The notes beneath the pieces were generated by a model, which did not search any database, had not been told where the DNA came from, and saw only the letters and a list, made by a program, of their open reading frames with translations. This document shows positions 55,146 through 60,323 of a stretch of DNA of 60,323 nucleotides, in pieces (position 1 is the stretch's first letter; each line of letters starts with the position of its first letter). The translations under genes and the position numbers were made by a program. Origin of the DNA: Vicinamibacterales bacterium (GTDB taxonomy: Bacteria; Acidobacteriota; Vicinamibacteria; Vicinamibacterales; Fen-181); assembly GCA_036504215.1 (NCBI GenBank), contig DASXVO010000083.1:1-60323 (forward strand), written 5' to 3'.

Positions 55146-56168
55146 ATGTTCAAGACCTGTCTCGAGAGACTCGTGCGCCGCGAAGACCTGACCGCCGACG
55201 AGGCTGCTGGGGCCATGAACGAGATCATGGACGGTGCGGCGAGTGAGGCGACGGTTGCGGCCTTGCTCATGGGCCTGGCCATGAAGGGCGAACGGCCCGA
55301 GGAAATCGTGGGGTTCGCGCGTGCGATGCGCGACCGTGCGGTCCCGGTTCCGGGGACGCACGAAGATGCCATCGACCTGTGCGGGACGGGTGGCGATCAG
55401 GCCGGGACGTTCAACATCTCTTCGGTGGCGTCGATTGTGGTCGCGGCCTGCGGTGTAAAGGTGGCCAAGCACGGCAATCGATCGGTTTCGAGTCGGTGCG
55501 GAAGCGCCGATCTGTTCGAGGCCCTCGGCGTCGCGGCCGCCATGTCGCCTGAACTCGTCGATCGAATGCTGAACGAGATCGGCATCGCGTTTCTCTTCGC
55601 GCCGGTGTTCCATCCATCGATGCGCCACGCGGCTTCGGTGCGGCGCGCCTTGGGTGTCCGAACCGCCTTCAACCTGCTGGGCCCGCTCACCAACCCGACG
55701 CGGCCGCGTCGTCAGATCGTGGGTGTGCCGCGGCCGGAGTTGACCGAGCTCATGGCCAGGTCGCTGATGCTCCTCGGTTCGGAGCGCGCCTGGGTCGTTC
55801 ACGGGGCGGATGGTCTCGACGAGATCTCGACCACGGGGTACACCAAGGTGTCCGAGTGCCGCAACGCGGCAGTCATCACCTTCTACCTCCATCCGGCCGA
55901 TGTCGGACTTCCGCGCGCTTCCGCCAGGGCACTGATCGGTGGCGATGCGGGTGTCAATGCCGGCATCGCCCGCGCGATCCTGGCAGGAGAACGGGGCCCC
56001 GCACGCGACGTGGTGCTCATCAACGCTGGTGCCGCGCTCTTCGTGGCGGGAGCGAGCGCTTCGATGAGCGCCGGGATCGACCGGGCCGCAGGGGCGATCG
56101 ACTGCGGCGACGCGGCACGTTGTCTCGCGAGAATGGCCGCGCTGTCATCAGGAGGCGTGGCGCGATGA
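55146..56168 (+). CDS. trpD: Anthranilate phosphoribosyltransferase
   Basis: Adds the phosphoribosyl group of PRPP to anthranilate. 340 residues from ATG at 55146; PRPP motif DLCGTGGDQAGTFNISS, KHGNRSVSSRCGSADLFEALG, HPSMRHAASVRRALGVRTAFNLLGPLTNP. Its stop overlaps the trpC start by 4 bp. Full-length and unfused. Confidence 0.97.
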   Translation: MFKTCLERLVRREDLTADEAAGAMNEIMDGAASEATVAALLMGLAMKGERPEEIVGFARAMRDRAVPVPGTHEDAIDLCGTGGDQAGTFNISSVASIVVAACGVKVAKHGNRSVSSRCGSADLFEALGVAAAMSPELVDRMLNEIGIAFLFAPVFHPSMRHAASVRRALGVRTAFNLLGPLTNPTRPRRQIVGVPRPELTELMARSLMLLGSERAWVVHGADGLDEISTTGYTKVSECRNAAVITFYLHPADVGLPRASARALIGGDAGVNAGIARAILAGERGPARDVVLINAGAALFVAGASASMSAGIDRAAGAIDCGDAARCLARMAALSSGGVAR

Positions 56169-56986
56169 CGCGAGATGTTCCGGACTTGCTCCTGGCCATC
56201 CTGGCGGCGACGCGCCGGAGTCTGGAGATTCGGCGGGATCGCATCCCGATGGCTGTCGTCGAGGCGGCGTCCGACCGATGCGCGCCTCGGGGAGGTGAGT
56301 TCACGGCGGCACTGTCGCGGATCGGCACATGGAACGTCATCGCCGAGTGCAAGCGACGTTCGCCCAGCCGGGGCGTTCTGCGCGATCCATTCGACCCCGC
56401 GGCCATCGCCGAGGCGTATGCTGCGGCCGGCGCGGCAGCGATCTCGGTCCTGACCGAGCCGATGTTCTTCGACGGCTCGCTCGATCACCTTGCGGCCGTC
56501 CGCGCGCGGGTCGCCACGCCGGTCCTGCGGAAGGACTTCATGATCGACGAGTACCAACTCGTCGAAGCCCGTGCCGCTGGCGCCGATGCGGTGCTGCTCA
56601 TCGTGGCAGCGATCGATCAGTCGCGGCTCGCGCAGTTGGTGGCGCGAGCCTCGTCGCTCGGGTTGTCGGCCCTCGTCGAGGTGCACGACGGCCATGACTT
56701 GGCGCTGGCGCTCGACGCCGGCGCAAGAATCGTGGGCGTCAACAATCGGGATCTCCGGACGCTGGCCGTCGACCTCCGGACGTCGGAGAGCCTGGTGGAT
56801 CGGATCCCTGACGATGTGCTGGCGATAGCGGAGAGCGGGCTTCGACGTCATGAGGACCTGGAACGGCTGCGCGCAGCCGGGTTCGACGCGTTTCTCATTG
56901 GGGAGCAATTGATGACGGCCTCGGCGCCGGGCGAGGCGCTGCGCGCGCTGCTCTCGGAGCCTTCACGGAGCGAGGCATGCACGTAA
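56165..56986 (+). CDS. trpC: Indole-3-glycerol-phosphate synthase
   Basis: 273 residues from ATG at 56165. Catalytic residues sit in [13 protein letters not shown] (lysine), [25 protein letters not shown] (lysine) and [11 protein letters not shown]. The long frame upstream belongs to another phase of trpD and is not coding. Overlaps trpFB by 10 bp. Confidence 0.97.
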   Translation: MTRDVPDLLLAILAATRRSLEIRRDRIPMAVVEAASDRCAPRGGEFTAALSRIGTWNVIAECKRRSPSRGVLRDPFDPAAIAEAYAAAGAAAISVLTEPMFFDGSLDHLAAVRARVATPVLRKDFMIDEYQLVEARAAGADAVLLIVAAIDQSRLAQLVARASSLGLSALVEVHDGHDLALALDAGARIVGVNNRDLRTLAVDLRTSESLVDRIPDDVLAIAESGLRRHEDLERLRAAGFDAFLIGEQLMTASAPGEALRALLSEPSRSEACT

Positions 56987-58815
56987 AGGTCTGCGGCATC
57001 ACGCGGGCGGAAGACGCGATCGCCGCGGTGGACGGCGGGGCATCTGCGGTCGGGTTCGTGTTCTGGCCGGCAAGTCCCCGCTACATCGATCCGGCCCGGG
57101 CCCGGGCGATCGTCTCGAGACTGCCGCCATTTGTCTCGGCTGTCGGCGTGTTCGTGGACATGCCGCGGACGGACGCCGAGGAAATCGTTCGACACGTGGG
57201 CCTGAGCGCGGTGCAGCTCCATGGTCATGAAACCCCGGACGCCTGTCGGGACTGGCCGTGCCGTGTCATCAAGGCGGTGCTCGCGACCGAACGGCAACTC
57301 GCATCGCTCGACGAGTGGCCGGAAGGCGTGTTGCTCCTCGTTGACGCGCTCGATCCCGAACGGCGGGGCGGAACGGGCCAGACGGTCGATTGGCACGTCG
57401 CGGCCCGGATGGCGGCACGCCGACGGATCGTGCTCGCTGGCGGCCTGGCGCCGGCGAACGTCGCGGAGGCGATCGCCAACGTTCGTCCCTTCGCCGTGGA
57501 CGTGTCGTCGGGCGTCGAGACCGGGCCCGGCCTGAAGGACCATGGGCGCCTGCGGGCGTTCCTCGCCGCGGCGCGGGCCACAGGGGGCGGGCCGGCTCCG
57601 GCGACGCTCCCTCTGTTCGGACGCCGTGATCCGGATGCGCGCGGGTACTACGGGCGGTTTGGTGGCCGCTTCGTTCCGGAGACGCTCATGGCACCCGTCG
57701 AAGAACTCGAGGACGCCTACCGCGGTGCCCGCCGCGATCCGGCTTTTCTCGCGCGCCTGACGGGGCTCTTTCAGCACTATGTCGGGCGGCCCACGCCGGT
57801 CACCGAGGCCTTCCGGCTTTCCCAGGCGGCGGGCGGCGCGCGGGTGTTTCTCAAGCGCGAGGACCTGACCCACACGGGTGCGCACAAGATCAACAACGCG
57901 CTCGGGCAGGCCCTGCTCGCGCAACGGATGGGAAAGACGCGCGTCATCGCGGAGACGGGCGCCGGCCAGCATGGCGTGGCGGCCGCGACGGCCTGCGCGC
58001 TGCTCGGCCTGCGGTGCGAGGTCTACATGGGTGCCGAGGACATGGCCCGGCAAGCGCCCAACGTCGCGCGGATGGAACTGCTCGGGGCCCGTGTCCTCCG
58101 CGTGGACAACGGGTCGCGCACGCTCAAAGACGCCATCAACGAGGCGATGCGCGATTGGGTCGCGAATGTGCACGAGACCTACTACCTGCTGGGCTCCGTG
58201 CTGGGCCCCCATCCCTACCCGCTGATGGTCAGAGAGTTCCAGGCGGTCATCGGCCACGAGGCCCGCGCCCAAATGCTCGATCAGACCGGCTGCCTGCCCG
58301 ATGCGGTGGTTGCGTGCGTTGGCGGCGGCAGCAACGCCATCGGTATCTTCGATGCGTTTCTGGATGACACGAGTGTGCGCCTCATCGGCGTCGAGGCGGG
58401 CGGCCGGTCCCTGACACCGGGTCAGCACGCCGCCCGGTTTGCCGCGGGCAGCGAGGGCGTGCTGCAGGGCACCCGCACGTTCGTGTTGCAGGATGCCGAC
58501 GGCAACATCGAGGCGACGCATTCGGTGTCGGCAGGCATGGACTACGCGGCGGTCGGGCCGGAGCACGCGTCGCTCCGCGAGGCGTCTCGCACCGAGTACA
58601 CGCTGGCAAGCGATGAGGAGGCCCGTCGCGCGTTTCGTGACCTCGCGCGGCTGGAAGGCATCCTGCCGGCTCTCGAGTCCGCACACGCGGTGGCCGCTGC
58701 CGTTCGTCTCGCGCCGGCGTTCGGCAACGCCGGGATTGTGCTCGTCAATCTGTCGGGACGCGGCGACAAGGACCTGGCGACGATGATGGGGAGCGGGAGC
58801 GATGTCGCGTCTTGA
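56977..58815 (+). CDS. trpFB: Phosphoribosylanthranilate isomerase / tryptophan synthase beta fusion (TrpF-TrpB)
   Basis: 612 residues, two enzymes in one chain. TrpF is about 1-205, with [12 protein letters not shown] (general-base cysteine), VQLHGHE and [15 protein letters not shown] (acid aspartate). A short Gly/Ala/Pro linker leads to TrpB from about 210: [35 protein letters not shown] with the PLP lysine, [12 protein letters not shown], and GGGSNAIG for the PLP phosphate. Fusing steps 3 and 5 while TrpC (step 4) stays separate is an uncommon layout. Overlaps trpA by 14 bp. Confidence 0.96.
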   Translation: MHVKVCGITRAEDAIAAVDGGASAVGFVFWPASPRYIDPARARAIVSRLPPFVSAVGVFVDMPRTDAEEIVRHVGLSAVQLHGHETPDACRDWPCRVIKAVLATERQLASLDEWPEGVLLLVDALDPERRGGTGQTVDWHVAARMAARRRIVLAGGLAPANVAEAIANVRPFAVDVSSGVETGPGLKDHGRLRAFLAAARATGGGPAPATLPLFGRRDPDARGYYGRFGGRFVPETLMAPVEELEDAYRGARRDPAFLARLTGLFQHYVGRPTPVTEAFRLSQAAGGARVFLKREDLTHTGAHKINNALGQALLAQRMGKTRVIAETGAGQHGVAAATACALLGLRCEVYMGAEDMARQAPNVARMELLGARVLRVDNGSRTLKDAINEAMRDWVANVHETYYLLGSVLGPHPYPLMVREFQAVIGHEARAQMLDQTGCLPDAVVACVGGGSNAIGIFDAFLDDTSVRLIGVEAGGRSLTPGQHAARFAAGSEGVLQGTRTFVLQDADGNIEATHSVSAGMDYAAVGPEHASLREASRTEYTLASDEEARRAFRDLARLEGILPALESAHAVAAAVRLAPAFGNAGIVLVNLSGRGDKDLATMMGSGSDVAS

Positions 58816-59602
58816 AGGGTGCTTCGCCGGACTGCGCCGTGAACGCCGAACCGGCCTGATTACCTACGTCACGGCGGGTGACCCGGATTTCGCCAGGTCC
58901 GCGGCTATCGTGCGTACACTCGACCGTGCGGGCGCGGACGTCATCGAGCTGGGGGTCCCGTTCTCCGACCCGGTCGCCGACGGTCCGGTCATTGAACGGG
59001 CGTCCGAGCGGGCCCGTGCGTCCGGCGGGACCCTGGACACGACGCTCGAACTCGTGCGCGTGGTCCGCGACGAGATTCGTGCACCGGTCGTTCTGTTCAC
59101 CTACGCGAACCCCGTCCTTCGGATGGGTGAACAGGAGTTTGTGACCCGCGCGGCCGCGGTAGGCGTGGACGGCGTCCTGGTGCTCGATCTGCCGCTCGAG
59201 GAGGCTGCGGGGTTTTGCGACAGCCTGGCGCGCGTTGGCCTCGACATGATCTTCCTGCTGAGCCCGACGACGACCGATGCGCGGATCGAACGGGCCGCGG
59301 CGCTCGGGCGCGGGTTCCTGTATGCGATCTCGCGATTGGGCGTCACCGGTGCGCGCGATACGCTGGCAGAAAGCGCGGGCCCCCTCGTTCAACGGATACG
59401 GAACTGCACGACGTTGCCGATTGCCCTCGGCTTCGGAATCTCGAAGCCGGACCACGTCCGCCAGGTTGGGCAGTGGGCCGATGCGGCCGTTGTCGGAAGC
59501 GGCCTGGTACAGCTCGTGGCAGACGCGGCAGCGACGCCCGACCTGATGGAGCGCGTCGCGTCGTACGTGCGCTGGATGAAAGGAAGCGAGGCCCCGTGCT
59601 GA
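58802..59602 (+). CDS. trpA: Tryptophan synthase alpha subunit
   Basis: Cleaves indole-glycerol phosphate to indole, delivered to TrpB through the inter-subunit tunnel. 266 residues with [11 protein letters not shown], the catalytic glutamate and aspartate in [19 protein letters not shown], and the phosphate-binding [12 protein letters not shown]. Overlaps trpFB by 14 bp and aroF by 7 bp. Confidence 0.97.
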   Translation: MSRLEGCFAGLRRERRTGLITYVTAGDPDFARSAAIVRTLDRAGADVIELGVPFSDPVADGPVIERASERARASGGTLDTTLELVRVVRDEIRAPVVLFTYANPVLRMGEQEFVTRAAAVGVDGVLVLDLPLEEAAGFCDSLARVGLDMIFLLSPTTTDARIERAAALGRGFLYAISRLGVTGARDTLAESAGPLVQRIRNCTTLPIALGFGISKPDHVRQVGQWADAAVVGSGLVQLVADAAATPDLMERVASYVRWMKGSEAPC

Positions 59603-60323
59603 TCGTCATGAAGGAGAGCGCAACCGACGGCCAGGTGGAGAAGGTCGCAGCCGAACTCCAGACAATGGGGTTCGACGTGCACCGGTCCGCGGGCGCAGCG
59701 CGCGTGATTCTCGGGGCCGTGGGCGGTGACGAGAGCGTCGAACTCGCGCTGCTCGAGATGATGGACGGCGTCGGCGAGGTCGTTCGAACGCGCGAGCCAT
59801 ACAAGCTGGCGAGCCGCAGCTTCAGGCCGGAAGGGACGGTCGTGACGATCGGCGACGTCCGGATCGGGGGTGACGAGGTGGTCGTCATGGCAGGCCCGTG
59901 CTCCGTCGAGTCCGAACCGCAGATGCGGGCCGCGGCTGCTGCGGTCAGGCGCGCGGGAGCCAAGGTCCTTCGCGGCGGCGCCTTCAAGCCGCGCAGCTCA
60001 CCGTACAGCTTCCAGGGCCTCGGCGAGGAAGGGTTGCGCCTCTTGCGGTGGGCGGCCGACGAGCACAACCTCAAGGTCATCTCCGAGGTGATGGATGTCT
60101 CGCAGGTCGCGTTGATGGCGGGGTATGTCGACATTCTGCAGGTCGGCGCGCGCAACATGCAGAACTTCACGCTGCTCAGGGAACTGGGCAGGCTCCGCCA
60201 GCCGGTGTTGTTGAAGCGCGGCATCTCGGCGACGATCGAGGAGTGGCTGCTGTCCGCGGAATACGTGCTGGCGGGTGGAAACGACGACCTGATCCTGTGC
60301 GAGCGCGGGATCCGCACGTTCGA
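59596..60323 (+). CDS. aroF: 3-deoxy-7-phosphoheptulonate (DAHP) synthase, type I-beta, 3' end outside the window
   Basis: First enzyme of the shikimate pathway. Starts at GTG 59596 ([17 protein letters not shown], the usual N terminus of this type); 242 codons are visible. An N-terminal ferredoxin-like/ACT-like regulatory domain (about 1-70) precedes the barrel: VVVMAGPCSVESEPQM, LRGGAFKPRSSPYSFQGLGEEGL, VISEVMDVSQVALM, ILQVGARNMQNFTLL, VLLKRGISATIEEWL and NDDLILCERGIRTF. It brings early and late aromatic steps under one attenuated transcript. Truncated only by the window edge. Confidence 0.96.
   Translation, partial: MLIVMKESATDGQVEKVAAELQTMGFDVHRSAGAARVILGAVGGDESVELALLEMMDGVGEVVRTREPYKLASRSFRPEGTVVTIGDVRIGGDEVVVMAGPCSVESEPQMRAAAAAVRRAGAKVLRGGAFKPRSSPYSFQGLGEEGLRLLRWAADEHNLKVISEVMDVSQVALMAGYVDILQVGARNMQNFTLLRELGRLRQPVLLKRGISATIEEWLLSAEYVLAGGNDDLILCERGIRTF

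Overview
This is a high-GC bacterial window. The gene content fits an Acidobacteriota-type chromosome: a BamD-like lipoprotein (so a Gram-negative envelope), AroD-AroE and TrpF-TrpB fusion proteins, a bacterial microcompartment locus, and very large TPR and sigma-54 regulators. That taxonomic guess is inference; there is no rRNA to test it.

Region 1 (1-18232) is an accessory island. It is bounded by two identical 137-bp direct repeats (1-137 and 18096-18232). Each carries the 3' half of a tRNA-Val(CAC) gene plus about 97 bp beyond it; the right copy belongs to the intact tRNA (18193-18268). The island holds a 71-repeat type I-F CRISPR array (168-4398). A complete type I-F gene set follows in the usual order, read right to left towards the array: cas1, cas2-3, cas8f (csy1), cas5f (csy2), cas7f (csy3), cas6f (csy4). 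The cas2-3 gene is broken twice: a 2407-bp IS1595-family element sits in the HD nuclease domain with a clean 8-bp target duplication, and there is a one-base frameshift near 9200. The element carries its own transposase plus a HEPN-motif protein and a zinc-ribbon protein. To the right of cas1 lie a DEDDh (DnaQ-like) exonuclease, decayed small genes, an IS1182-family transposase remnant and the 3' end of an unidentified host gene.

Region 2 (18193-29405) is chromosome. It has tRNA-Val, a citrate synthase-family enzyme, uracil and hypoxanthine phosphoribosyltransferases, and a lipoprotein amidohydrolase. A microcompartment operon (22292-27881) follows: an RpiB-DeoC fusion, one BMC-H, two BMC-T and three BMC-P shell proteins, an acylating-type aldehyde dehydrogenase and a small basic protein. 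It probably processes (deoxy)ribose phosphates released from nucleosides, which fits the salvage genes next door. An AGCS symporter and tRNA-Gly(CCC) end the region.

Region 3 (29431-40368) is housekeeping: sugar-nucleotide synthesis, pgsA, bamD, then a tightly overlapping leftward run: epimerase, thioesterase, rpe, PASTA protein, rsmB, fmt, def, aroC. Region 4 (40505-51214) holds a large sigma-54 activator, a TPR protein, an ECF sigma/anti-sigma pair, a secreted beta-propeller protein and an S55-peptidase-like protein.

Region 5 (51334-60323) is an aromatic/tryptophan supra-operon, aroDE-trpE-trpG-trpD-trpC-trpFB-trpA-aroF, with trpE/G/D/C/FB/A covering the whole chorismate-to-tryptophan branch. 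It is preceded by a classical attenuator: a 19-residue leader peptide with three consecutive Trp codons, a 14-bp terminator stem and a competing antiterminator pairing. The window ends inside aroF.
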